NCBI GenBank assembly: GCA_964493505.1
Contig: CAZBNP010000001.1
Location: 124,001 to 188,000, forward strand
Source: Chryseosolibacter sp964493505
Lineage (GTDB): Bacteria; Bacteroidota; Bacteroidia; Cytophagales; Cyclobacteriaceae
Direction of reading: 5' to 3'
Length of the DNA: 64,000 nucleotides
Shown here: positions 33,492 through 42,100 of the stretch, piece after piece
How positions within the stretch are numbered: position 1 is the first letter of the stretch
How the letters are laid out: each line of letters starts with the position of its first letter
The notes under the pieces: model-generated
Told to the model about the DNA's origin: nothing
The model's input: only the letters and a program-made list of their open reading frames with translations
Database searches by the model: none
Translations under genes and position numbers: made by a program

Positions 33492-33766
33492 GTGGAGTTG
33501 TGGACAACTATTTATTCATACAGTATGTGGAAGAAGTGTTGATTAAAGGTAAAGAACAATCTTTTCTCTATCAATGAGTTGGGGAGTTATCAACGAAGTT
33601 TATATGTGTGGATAGTATTGATGTGAATAGTTTTCATTGTGAATGTATGTGGGTAACCGACGGTTGTTCAACATGTATTGCAGGTTATTCATCGTTCGAA
33701 CGGTTTTGGATGGTATTTGATTCCCTGGGAGGTACTTATCCACAACCTGTTAATAGGTTATAAACA
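33443..33766. other. Candidate origin region I: DnaA-box cluster and AT-rich tract
   Basis: The 258-base gap between two genes and its left border hold: an AT tract at 33445-33487 (nearly only A/T, with TAATAATAG on the minus strand); a box TGTGGACAA (33499-33507); TGTGGATAG (33607-33615); TGTGAATAG (33622-33630); TGTGGGTAA (33648-33656), each one mismatch from TTATNCACA; and an exact TTATCCACA at 33736-33744. On the minus strand a box, a short spacer and TAA/TAG triplets next to AT-rich DNA resemble the box / DnaA-trio / unwinding layout of bacterial origins. No coding frame is seen here. Confidence 0.55.
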
Positions 33767-35477
33767 TTTCTCCGTCGGTTCCGATCTCCCAGTTTGCCTT
33801 GACACCTTTCACCGAGGTAGTGCCATCAGGAGCCTGGTAATAGATAATCGGCTCCGGTTCGATGTTTTCAAAATAGTTGCCCGGGTCCCAGCGGCCGTTG
33901 TCGTTTTTGTCGATGATTAGCCTGATCTGGTAATTTCCAGGAATTACATTTCGGAAAATTGTGCGTCGTTGGTTCGGAATCTGATTCAATACCTTAAGGT
34001 TGTTGTCGAGAAGTTGGACCAGGAATGATTTTTCGTCGGTGCGGATGTCGATGTTTATGATGGCCAGTTCCTCGGGTAGCGTGGGTTTGACTGTCTTTTT
34101 CAGAACCGCTGAGGAGTCATTCTCGACACTAATGAATGTTGCGAGGCCAAAATAAAGTTCGTTGATGGGGACAGGTCTGGATTGTTGAGTGGTATCGACC
34201 ACCGGAGTTGTAGACCGCTGAAGACGCGAACCGCTGCGAGCCGTATTCGAGGCGGCGTTCGACGGGAAGAGTTCCGGGTTGAGCTTTTTCTTAAGTGTAA
34301 TAGTTCGCTTGAGTGAATCCCATGACAAGTCATCGGGAGTGAAGTGTATTCTTGTAAGACTGTCGGCCTGGAAGTAGAGACTGTCGTAGTTTATAGAGCG
34401 GATAGGTTTGGAATGTTGAAGGGTAGCTTGCAGTTCGCCTGTCTGCGCCAGTAGCGAAGAGGCTGATAAACTAACCCCGAATTTTTCGGGTGTGAAATTG
34501 CGGGGTTGGAATTTAGCATAAACGGTTGTGTCAATAGTGTTGGATATGCTATCGATGGCTACGAGGCGTATTTGAAAACTGTCGAGTTCAGTCGTTTGGT
34601 AAAGTTTGATATTCGCCTGGTCGTCTCCGAACGAGAAGCTTAGTTGTGACGAATCAACGGCAGTGAGCGAGAATGTCCGGAGGTTTTTTGAAGTTCTCAG
34701 GTTGAAGTAAGTATTGTAAGGTCGGGCACTGGTGAGTTGTAGTGGTCCGGCGTCCAGTCGCACGAGAGGAATTGAGACATCCTGAACATTTTCCGTTAGT
34801 TCGATCAGTTCGCTTTTGAAACCGTAGGCTTCCGACCGGCTGTTGACGATAAGATTCCGATTTTTGTCATTGAAGGCGTAGGCCAGGTAGGTAGCTGGTT
34901 TGAGGTGGCTTATGTTGAAGTTTCCGTCCTTATCGGTTTTGGTGAAATAGGTCGGGGAATGGAGAAAGATGTTGAACGTATCGTTGTGAACATGCAGCGC
35001 AACAGTGGCGTCTTTGACCGGCTTACCAGTGGTGATATCGTATATCACACCGTCTACAGAAAGCGAGTCGATATAGTCGCCGGTGCTATAGGCCAGCGAG
35101 AGATTTTCGGCCGGGTTGCGTTCGGTGATATCCTGGATTGCTTCGCGGAAGTTGAAGGTATAGGTGGTATTCTCAAGGAGAGGTTCTTCGAATTCGATAG
35201 TTACGATATTTCTCCGGAGAGTGATCTCATAGTCTTTGCCGATGGTTGGCGTAACAATGAGTTGTTCTTTTGGAGAATTGAGATTGACGTATTCCGAGAA
35301 TTCCAATTGGATCTTGTTGCCGTTGAAGTTAAGCGCTTCATTAGGCGGGACGGATTTTATAAGTACCGGCGGGATGGTGTCTTTCGGGCCGCCGGTGGGT
35401 GACGTCTGGCGGGCACACGAGAATGCGAGTGCGAAGAGAAATACGATCGGCCACGGGAGGAGTTGTTTCAAATTCAT
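33750..35477 (-). CDS. Ig-like domain (BIG_5) lipoprotein
   Basis: 575 residues. Lipoprotein signal MNLKQLLPWPIVFLFALAFSC, then the BIG_5 start ARQTSPTGGPKDTIPPVLIKS and PPNEALNFNGNKIQLEFSEYV. This bacterial Ig-like domain begins many envelope lipoproteins of Bacteroidota. The middle contains carboxypeptidase-like regulatory beta-sandwich features (ITTGKPVKDATVALHV and NISHLKPATYLAYAFND). Probably an outer-membrane surface protein; role unknown. It overlaps the methyltransferase start by 4 bases (ATGA) and is the last gene of the mnmG-methyltransferase-lipoprotein string. Confidence 0.87.
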   Translation of the reverse strand: MNLKQLLPWPIVFLFALAFSCARQTSPTGGPKDTIPPVLIKSVPPNEALNFNGNKIQLEFSEYVNLNSPKEQLIVTPTIGKDYEITLRRNIVTIEFEEPLLENTTYTFNFREAIQDITERNPAENLSLAYSTGDYIDSLSVDGVIYDITTGKPVKDATVALHVHNDTFNIFLHSPTYFTKTDKDGNFNISHLKPATYLAYAFNDKNRNLIVNSRSEAYGFKSELIELTENVQDVSIPLVRLDAGPLQLTSARPYNTYFNLRTSKNLRTFSLTAVDSSQLSFSFGDDQANIKLYQTTELDSFQIRLVAIDSISNTIDTTVYAKFQPRNFTPEKFGVSLSASSLLAQTGELQATLQHSKPIRSINYDSLYFQADSLTRIHFTPDDLSWDSLKRTITLKKKLNPELFPSNAASNTARSGSRLQRSTTPVVDTTQQSRPVPINELYFGLATFISVENDSSAVLKKTVKPTLPEELAIINIDIRTDEKSFLVQLLDNNLKVLNQIPNQRRTIFRNVIPGNYQIRLIIDKNDNGRWDPGNYFENIEPEPIIYYQAPDGTTSVKGVKANWEIGTDGEMFITY

Positions 35478-36355
35478 TTCCTGACGATATAGATGAGGCT
35501 GGAGAATTCATTAGTCGTACCTGCCCGGAAGTTGGAGCGCAGGCCCCTGGCGATAGCGCTGATAAAAGTGCCGGGAGCTTTTCTGCCGAGGTACTGTTCA
35601 CTTAGCAGTGATACGTAGAAAGCGTCAAGGCGCATGGGCACCATGCCGGCTATGTTCAGATTGTGGTTAGCGAGAAGCCTGGTCATCGCTTGTTGGGAGA
35701 AATGCCAAAGATGGCGGGGCACATCGAATCCCGCCCAGTGTGCGCGATAGAATGCAGCATCGTCGCTCTTCAGATTCGGTACAGCAATAAACATTGTGCC
35801 ATTTTCTGCGAGTCGGGCTGATAGCGATGATATTGTTTCATTGAGATCCGTAACGTGTTCGAGTACATGCCACAGCGTGATTACATCATGCGTACCGGTG
35901 ATGTCGCGCAGATCCTGGGCGATTTGTTCGCCGGTGGTGGTAGCGGCGATGGTACGGGCCTGAAGCGAGGGTTCAACGCCAGCGATTTGGAGGCCCTTTT
36001 GTTTGCAAGTACTTAAGAATGAGCCAGTTCCACATCCAAAATCCAACACTGTATGGGGTGTCGTTATTGCATGTTGCACCAGGAGTCTGTGCTTCCATTT
36101 CAGCGTAAAGGACCGCGCTATATGATAGATACTGTCGACGAAGTTTGCGGCTTTATCGGCATGCGAGACATAGTTTTCTGACTCATAATATTTATGCAGT
36201 TGGTCGTCATCGGGTCTGGGATTGGTGAATACCAGGCTGCATGAAGGACATTGTTGCAGTTGAAATGTTTCATGTGAAACGGTATAGTCCCTGCATACCT
36301 GGAAGTCGGCAAAGTTGTGATGCAGGCAAACCGGGCATTCGGTAAGGAACTTCAT
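35474..36355 (-). CDS. Class I SAM-dependent methyltransferase with N-terminal zinc ribbon
   Basis: 293 residues. A zinc-ribbon-like start (CPVCLHHNFADFQVC, then QQCPSCSLVFTNPRPDDD) precedes a methyltransferase domain with VLDFGCGTGSFLSTCKQKG (SAM motif I) and ITLWHVLEHVTDLNETI. This layout is typical of the Methyltransf_23 family of secreted-polymer or cell-envelope biosynthesis; the substrate is unknown. The gene overlaps mnmG by one base and the Ig-like lipoprotein gene by four. A parS-like 16-mer lies inside it at 36266. Confidence 0.9.
   Translation of the reverse strand: MKFLTECPVCLHHNFADFQVCRDYTVSHETFQLQQCPSCSLVFTNPRPDDDQLHKYYESENYVSHADKAANFVDSIYHIARSFTLKWKHRLLVQHAITTPHTVLDFGCGTGSFLSTCKQKGLQIAGVEPSLQARTIAATTTGEQIAQDLRDITGTHDVITLWHVLEHVTDLNETISSLSARLAENGTMFIAVPNLKSDDAAFYRAHWAGFDVPRHLWHFSQQAMTRLLANHNLNIAGMVPMRLDAFYVSLLSEQYLGRKAPGTFISAIARGLRSNFRAGTTNEFSSLIYIVRK
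36266..36281. promoter_or_regulatory. Weak parS-like site inside the methyltransferase gene
   Basis: TGTTTCATGTGAAACG matches the parS consensus TGTTTCACGTGAAACA at 14 of 16 positions; one of the two mismatches falls in the central CACGTG. It is close to the two perfect palindromes at 38.2-38.3 kb. Confidence 0.35.
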
Positions 36356-38217
36356 TATTTTCCCAGGTATATGGTCAGGACCGAGATATCCGAAGGCGAG
36401 ACGCCGCTGATTCGGGAGGCCTGTCCGATTGTTTCGGGTTTTATGCTCCTGAGTTTTTCTCTTGCTTCTGACGACAGAGCTTTTACGCGATCGTAGTCGA
36501 AGTCGGGTTTTATTCTGTAGTTTTCGAGGCTTTCTATCTTCCGGGCCAGTTTTTCCTCACGATCTATATACGATTCGTATTTGACAAAGACCTCCACCTG
36601 TTCCTGCACCTCCTGCGGGTATTTTTCTATAATACTTCTGACGTTCGGGTCGATTGTCCGGATTTGTTCGATACCCATGTGCGGGCGGCGCAGCAGGTTA
36701 ATGACCGGGATTTTCTCACGAATCGTTGCTGTGTTAAGGGCTGACAAGTCGTTGTTGACGGAATCGGGATCGACCTTGACTTTTCTGAGTTCATTGAGCA
36801 GCATGTCGACATCCGATTTTTTATCCAGGAAGGCCTGCATCCGTTCGTCGGATGCGAGTCCCAGTTTATGCCCTATTTCTGTCAGTCTCATGTCGGCGTT
36901 ATCCTGGCGCAGCAGGATTCTGTATTCAGCGCGGGAGGTAAACATCCGGTATGGTTCCTCGGTACCTTTGTTAACGAGGTCGTCTATCAGTACGCCGATA
37001 TATGCCTGTGATCTTTTGAGCACGAGTGGTTCTTTTTCCCAGACGGCATTATGGGCATTGATTCCCGCGAGAACTCCCTGGCCGGCGGCTTCTTCATATC
37101 CGGTGGTACCATTTATCTGACCGGCGAAGTAGAGATTAGAGATCAGCTGGGTTTCCAGCGTCATTTTGAGCTGTGTGGGTGGGAAGAAGTCGTATTCGAT
37201 CGCATACCCGGGTCTGAACATCTTTGCGTTTTCGAATCCGGGAATACGCGTCAGGGCTTTATGCTGGACATCTTCCGGCAGCGATGTTGAAAATCCGTTC
37301 ACATATATTTCCACTGTTTGCCAGCCTTCGGGTTCTACGAAGATCTGGTGGCGTTCTTTATCAGCGAAGCGGTTTATTTTGTCTTCAATTGAGGGGCAGT
37401 AGCGCGGGCCGAGTCCTTTTATGCGGCCTTGAAACATGGGTGATTGGTTGAAGCCTTTTTGGAGTTCCTGGTGAACCTGGTCGTTGGTGTAGGTAATCCA
37501 GCAGCTCATTTGTTTTTCGGGGGGTCGGGTATTGGTAAACGAGAATTTGGATGGATTTTCGTCGCCCGGTTGTTCTTCCATTTTGGAGTAGTCGAGACTC
37601 CTGCCGTCGATACGGGGAGGGGTCCCGGTTTTCATTCTGCCCGACTGAAATCCGAGGGAAACCAGTTGTTCGGTAAGCCCCATGGAGGCTTTTTCGGCAG
37701 CCCGGCCGCCGCCGAAGTTTTTACTGCCGATGTGTATTTTTCCATTGAGGAATGTGCCGTTGGTAAGGATTACGGCTTTTGCCGGTATTTCAAGCCCCAG
37801 GTTCGTCCTTATTCCTACGGCACGACCGTCTTTTACTACAATGCCGCTGACCATTTCCTGCCAGAAGTCGAGGTTTTGGATCTTTTCAAGGGCAAGTCGC
37901 CATTCTTCCGAGAAGCGCATCCGGTCGTTTTGCGTTCTGGGGCTCCACATAGCGGGTCCTTTGGACCGGTTGAGCATGCGGAACTGGATCATTGATTTAT
38001 CGGAGATGATTCCCGACATGCCCCCCAATGCGTCTATTTCCCGCACTATTTGCCCCTTTGCAACACCGCCCATAGCCGGATTGCACGACATCTGGGCAAT
38101 AGTCGTCATATTCATGGTGACCAGGAGGGTTTTTGAGCCCATTCGGGCGGCAGCAGCGGCAGCTTCGCACCCAGCGTGCCCAGCCCCCACCACAATTACG
38201 TCGTATGAAGGAAACAT
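36355..38217 (-). CDS. mnmG: tRNA uridine-5-carboxymethylaminomethyl(34) synthesis enzyme MnmG
   Basis: About 620 residues from the ATG at 38217 (MFPSYDVIVVGAGHAGCEAA). MnmG (GidA) with MnmE modifies U34 of tRNAs. Diagnostic strings: VVGAGHAGCEAAAAAARMG for FAD, MSCNPAMGGVAKG, GRAAEKASMGLTEQL, GQINGTTGYEEAAGQG and the C-terminal helical region. The open frame reaches 38277, but the extension runs through the parS palindrome and lacks family sequence. The gene is a classic chromosome-origin neighbour in many bacteria, and a DnaA-box and parS cluster lies directly upstream here. Confidence 0.96.
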   Translation of the reverse strand: MFPSYDVIVVGAGHAGCEAAAAAARMGSKTLLVTMNMTTIAQMSCNPAMGGVAKGQIVREIDALGGMSGIISDKSMIQFRMLNRSKGPAMWSPRTQNDRMRFSEEWRLALEKIQNLDFWQEMVSGIVVKDGRAVGIRTNLGLEIPAKAVILTNGTFLNGKIHIGSKNFGGGRAAEKASMGLTEQLVSLGFQSGRMKTGTPPRIDGRSLDYSKMEEQPGDENPSKFSFTNTRPPEKQMSCWITYTNDQVHQELQKGFNQSPMFQGRIKGLGPRYCPSIEDKINRFADKERHQIFVEPEGWQTVEIYVNGFSTSLPEDVQHKALTRIPGFENAKMFRPGYAIEYDFFPPTQLKMTLETQLISNLYFAGQINGTTGYEEAAGQGVLAGINAHNAVWEKEPLVLKRSQAYIGVLIDDLVNKGTEEPYRMFTSRAEYRILLRQDNADMRLTEIGHKLGLASDERMQAFLDKKSDVDMLLNELRKVKVDPDSVNNDLSALNTATIREKIPVINLLRRPHMGIEQIRTIDPNVRSIIEKYPQEVQEQVEVFVKYESYIDREEKLARKIESLENYRIKPDFDYDRVKALSSEAREKLRSIKPETIGQASRISGVSPSDISVLTIYLGK

Positions 38218-38247
38218 AGTGTCTGAATACCATTTAACATCCGGATA

Positions 38248-38261
38248 GTTCCACGTGGAAC
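38248..38261. promoter_or_regulatory. parS-like ParB-binding site 1
   Basis: Perfect 14-base palindrome GTTCCACGTGGAAC, identical to the core of the Pseudomonas parS site. It lies 31 bases upstream of the mnmG ATG. Confidence 0.6.
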
Positions 38262-38280
38262 CAGAACTTACCCACAAATT

Positions 38281-38289
38281 TTATCCACA
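38281..38289. promoter_or_regulatory. Exact DnaA box
   Basis: TTATCCACA, the E. coli R1-type box; flanked by TTACCCACA (38268) and ATATCCACA (38289), one mismatch each, in the same orientation. Confidence 0.6.
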
Positions 38290-38301
38290 TATCCACAATT
38301 T

Positions 38302-38321
38302 ATCGTTCCACGTGGAACGAT
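38302..38321. promoter_or_regulatory. parS-like ParB-binding site 2 (20-base perfect palindrome)
   Basis: ATCGTTCCACGTGGAACGAT is fully self-complementary; its core equals site 1. Chance occurrence of two such 14-base palindromes 57 bases apart is remote. Confidence 0.65.
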
Positions 38322-38323
38322 GG

Positions 38324-38752
38324 TCAGATTTTGTCCCGCAAAGATAGATAAGCATCTTCTTTTTTGCGCATCTCGGCCTTTTCCTCATTTCTCTTGTCGC
38401 CATACCCCAGGAGATGCAGAACACCGTGTATCATCACGCGGTCAAGCTCGGTCTCAAAGGAGATGTTCCGCTCGGTGGCGTTTTCCCTCACCCGATCGAC
38501 GCTGATAAATATATCGGCTTCTATCAGGGTTGGATCACTGCTCTGATCGAAGGTGATAATGTCGGTAAGGGTCTTGTGGTTGAGATACTGCTCATTCAGC
38601 AGAAGCAGATAGTCGTCAGTGCAGAAGATGTAATTCAAATTGATGAGCTGTCCCTTTTCTTCGCGGATCACCGACCGGATCCATTTTCGGGTCTTGATGG
38701 GCCTCGGAACTGAAAAAGAAATGCCCTCACTGAAAAAATTGACGTCGGCCAT
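38324..38752 (-). CDS. ybeY: Endoribonuclease YbeY (rRNA maturation)
   Basis: 142 residues. YbeY is a metal-dependent RNase needed for 16S rRNA 3' end maturation and ribosome quality control. The metal motif is MIHGVLHLLGYGDKRNEE: the first two His of H-x3-H-x5-H are present, while the third is Asp (GYGD), the variant usual for Bacteroidota YbeY. The start MADVNFFSEGISFSV fits the family. It lies between the origin-like region and the anti-sigma-type ATPase on the minus strand; the ATPase stop overlaps its start by one base. Confidence 0.92.
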   Translation of the reverse strand: MADVNFFSEGISFSVPRPIKTRKWIRSVIREEKGQLINLNYIFCTDDYLLLLNEQYLNHKTLTDIITFDQSSDPTLIEADIFISVDRVRENATERNISFETELDRVMIHGVLHLLGYGDKRNEEKAEMRKKEDAYLSLRDKI

Positions 38753-39156
38753 CAGGCATTCATGTAGAAACTCAACTCCACTACCCTGCCGTTGTCCTTG
38801 AATTCTACCTCGTCGGAAAGATGTTTCATTAGAAAGATCCCGCGACCTCCCGGCTTTTCAAGGTTCTCGGGAGCAGTGGGATCCGGCAGCGACTCATAGT
38901 TGAAACCCATACCCTCATCCTTCACAATAAACTTGATGAGACTGTCTTCCAGAAACAGGCTCAATTGAACGTTCTTCGATTTGTCACTACTGTTCCCGTG
39001 CTTTATCGCATTGTTTACGGCTTCTGTAACGGCAATCATAATGTTGCCGTAGATATCATCATCCAGGCTAAATTTCTCCTTCGCGTTGTCAATGAAACTT
39101 TCAATCATTCGAATGTTTTCCATTAATGATGGAACCTGGATACTGATGGTATTCAT
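38752..39156 (-). CDS. Anti-sigma-factor-type serine kinase / HATPase_c (RsbW-like)
   Basis: 134 residues with the compact GHKL ATPase fold: N box EAVNNAIKHGN, G1 box DEGMGF, G2 box GGRGIFLMKHL. RsbW/SpoIIAB-type kinases bind sigma factors or phosphorylate antagonist (STAS) proteins in partner-switching systems. The cognate STAS protein and sigma factor are not adjacent. It may control stress response; Bacteroidota have such orphan kinases near ybeY. Confidence 0.88.
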   Translation of the reverse strand: MNTISIQVPSLMENIRMIESFIDNAKEKFSLDDDIYGNIMIAVTEAVNNAIKHGNSSDKSKNVQLSLFLEDSLIKFIVKDEGMGFNYESLPDPTAPENLEKPGGRGIFLMKHLSDEVEFKDNGRVVELSFYMNA

Positions 39157-39164
39157 GAATGGCG

Positions 39165-42100
39165 TTATTTCGTGCCCAATCGTTTAAAGTACTCGTTTAC
39201 TTCCCGCTTGTAATAAGGGTATAGCTTTGGAGGTACGGTTTTCAACAATTCTACTTCTTTTTCCTTGAGTCGCAAATATTCTTCAAAAGCCCGGGGGATT
39301 TCCTTCTCATAATCCTTCGCCGTCTCCCCCTTTCGCTCGTCATCCATGTCCTGTTCCCGCATCGACTTCTCCGCATCCAGTAGCCTGGTCAGGATCTGTC
39401 GCTGCCGCTGGATCAACTGATCGGTCAATTGCTTGTTCACAAGATCCATCTCCGTCTGCTCCATCCTGGCGGGTATTTCACCGCCCGGGGTCTCACCCTT
39501 GTCCTTAATCTTCTCCTGCATCTCCTGCAACGCCCGGCGTATCCGCTCCTGCTCCGCCGCCATCTCCGCTAACTCCTCCGACAACTGACGCCCGGATTTG
39601 CCACTATTCTTCAACTCCTCAATCTTTTGATTCAATTGCTGCTGCATCTCACTCAAACTTGGCTTCTGACCCTTTTGTTTCGACTTTCTCATCGACGGCT
39701 GCGCATTCGCCATCATCTGCATCATCATGTCGAAATGATCATCAAGCATCAACGCCAGGTTATTGATCGACGCCATCGTCAACTGCATAGCACCCGATGC
39801 CTGCGGACGTCGCCGCTCCTTGTTCGCTTCAATCACTTTCTCCAAATGATTGTTCATCTCATTAACCTCTCTCGTGATATATGAACCCATCATCGGATCC
39901 TTTTTTCCGAGAGCTAATAAGCTGTCTTCCAGAACTTTAGCATCATCCCGCAGCTTGAGCTGGAGCTGCGCCAGAATGTTAAACCGCGGATCGTTCTGCT
40001 GCAACGCGTTAAACTCCTTCATAATGCTCTCCTGATCGAACGACAATTTCACCAAGCCGTGGATGATCTGTCGCAGCGATTCCAGATTCTCAACCTGCAT
40101 CTCCATCATCATCGAGCTCTGCATCCCTTCCATCTGCTGCTGCATCTCGCTCATCTTTTCCAGCGCCTTTTGCTGAGGTTGCCGGGCTTTCGACGGTTGA
40201 TTCTCATTCAGATTCTCCTGACTCTGGTCTTGCTGCTCCTCCACTTCCCGGGCATCGTCTTCCTGAGGGAGTCCATCCTGCTTGTTCAGTTCTTCCCCCA
40301 ACTCCTGCAGCTCTTTTAGCCGCTCAGCCGTCTTCTTGAACTTCTCCTTTAACTCTTCCTGTTGCTTTGCGAGCTCCTTGCTGTCCGTCAATCTTTCGGT
40401 TTCATTCCTGCCATCTTTCGACTTGTCGGGGTCCTGTTCTCCGGTGTTGTCCGATGACTTCTCCTCGGCTCCCTTGTCAGGCTTCTTCTCTCCTTTCTTG
40501 TCGTTGCTGCTTTGCTCTCCTTTTTTCTTGTCGCTCTTGTTTTGTTTTTCCAGATGTTCCGTCTCCGCGAGGATTTCTTTTTGCTCTTCGATATGCTTTT
40601 TCAAATCGTTAATGCTCTGGTCCAGCTTGAAATCGTATTGCAGCTGCTTGAAGAGTTCGAGCGTTCTCTCCAGTTCTTTTTCAAGATTATTTGTGTTTTG
40701 ATTCATCTTGTCCAGCAACTTGCGCATCTCGGACAAATCCGCATTCTCCCGGAGGAGTCTTTGTAACTCTTCAAACAGTTTCCTCGTCTCCTCGTCGAGG
40801 AGCTCATCCATAAGCTTCTGAATCTGTTCGGCCTTTTCCCTTATCCGCTCATCCTGTTCAGTGAAAGATTCTTTCTTCTGCTCAAGCAGTTTGTTCTGTT
40901 CCTGTAACTGCTCGATCATCTGGTCGAGTTCCTGCTTTTGCTGAACGATATCTTCGAGCATCTTTTTGTCCTGCCAATCCAGACTCTGCTTGCCTTTCAT
41001 TTTTTGATGGGCCTGCTCGATCTGATCCTGCAGCTTGTTAACATTCTTGACACTCTTGTCGAGCTGACTTTGTGTACTCTGCTGCGAGCGACTGATCTCT
41101 TTAACAAGATCTTCCGAAGTCGGAACCATGAACGTGTAAGTCGCCGAGCGCGTAGACTTCCTTCCGTTTACGCCATCGTTGTCCCATACCTGTAGATTGT
41201 ATTCGAGGTAGTCGCCGGCCTTGAGCTTAAGGGAGTCGATAGCCCAGTTGTAAAAAAAACTTTGTTGTTGCTGGTTGCCGTTAACCGGAATGGGAACAGA
41301 CAGTTTTGCCAGCTCTTCCCGGCGTTCATTCCGCACGCGGAAATGCAGCTGCAATTGAGTGACGCCATAGTCATCGCTGACCATTCCGCCGAGAAGGATC
41401 CGCTGGTATAGCACCGTGTCTTTATAATTGTTGACGGTGATCTGAGGATATTGATCTTTTGCCACGTTGATAGAGTAGGCAATCCGGTCCTTGTTCTCAC
41501 TCTTGTTGTTTTCAAGTCCGATTTCATACTGATCTGCATTCACGAACTTCCGTGCGAACACAAAAGATTGTGCGTCGGATTGTTTGAATGCGTGGACGGA
41601 ACTATCGCTGTTGAAACTGATGGAGGCTCTGTCCGCATAGGCGGTATTGAGGCGCCACCGGATATGGGTACCTTCCGGGACTTCCAGATTGCCGGCGTTG
41701 GTGAGGCGCTCGTTGCTCCGCTGGAGGTACCGGGGGTATTCCAGTTCGACGTGAAACCTGGTGAGCTCGGGGCGGTTCACGAGTTCAAGTCGGTAGTTTT
41801 GTGAAAAGAACCCGGCGGCCTCAATCTGGAAATCGATCGGCTGCTGGATACGGTCGAGGGTATATTCAAATTTCCCGGGTGCTGTCGGGATGAGTTTGAG
41901 ACGCTGATTTTTTGAAACAAAATATGCGTCACGGGGTAGTGCCTTGCCGGTTAAGTCTACTTTCAGGGTGAAGGTTTCGTTGTAAAAGGCGGTGAGCGAC
42001 TCATTTGTTACCTCGAAGGCGAACGGAGCCGCGGGGGTATAAGCGCGGTTGAAATGAACGATGCGTTCGGTGCTTCGCGTAAGTATTTCGCTGTTCACCA

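Larger units (their letters stand above)
38218..38323. other. Candidate origin region II: DnaA boxes between two parS palindromes
   Basis: A 106-base intergenic region between mnmG and ybeY. In order: GTTCCACGTGGAAC (38248-38261); TTACCCACA (38268-38276); an exact TTATCCACA (38281-38289); ATATCCACA (38289-38297); and a second GTTCCACGTGGAAC (38305-38318) inside a perfect 20-base palindrome (38302-38321). GTTCCACGTGGAAC is the core of parS in Pseudomonas. DnaA boxes framed by ParB sites strongly suggest replication-origin or segregation DNA, also carrying the promoters or leader for mnmG. Confidence 0.6.
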
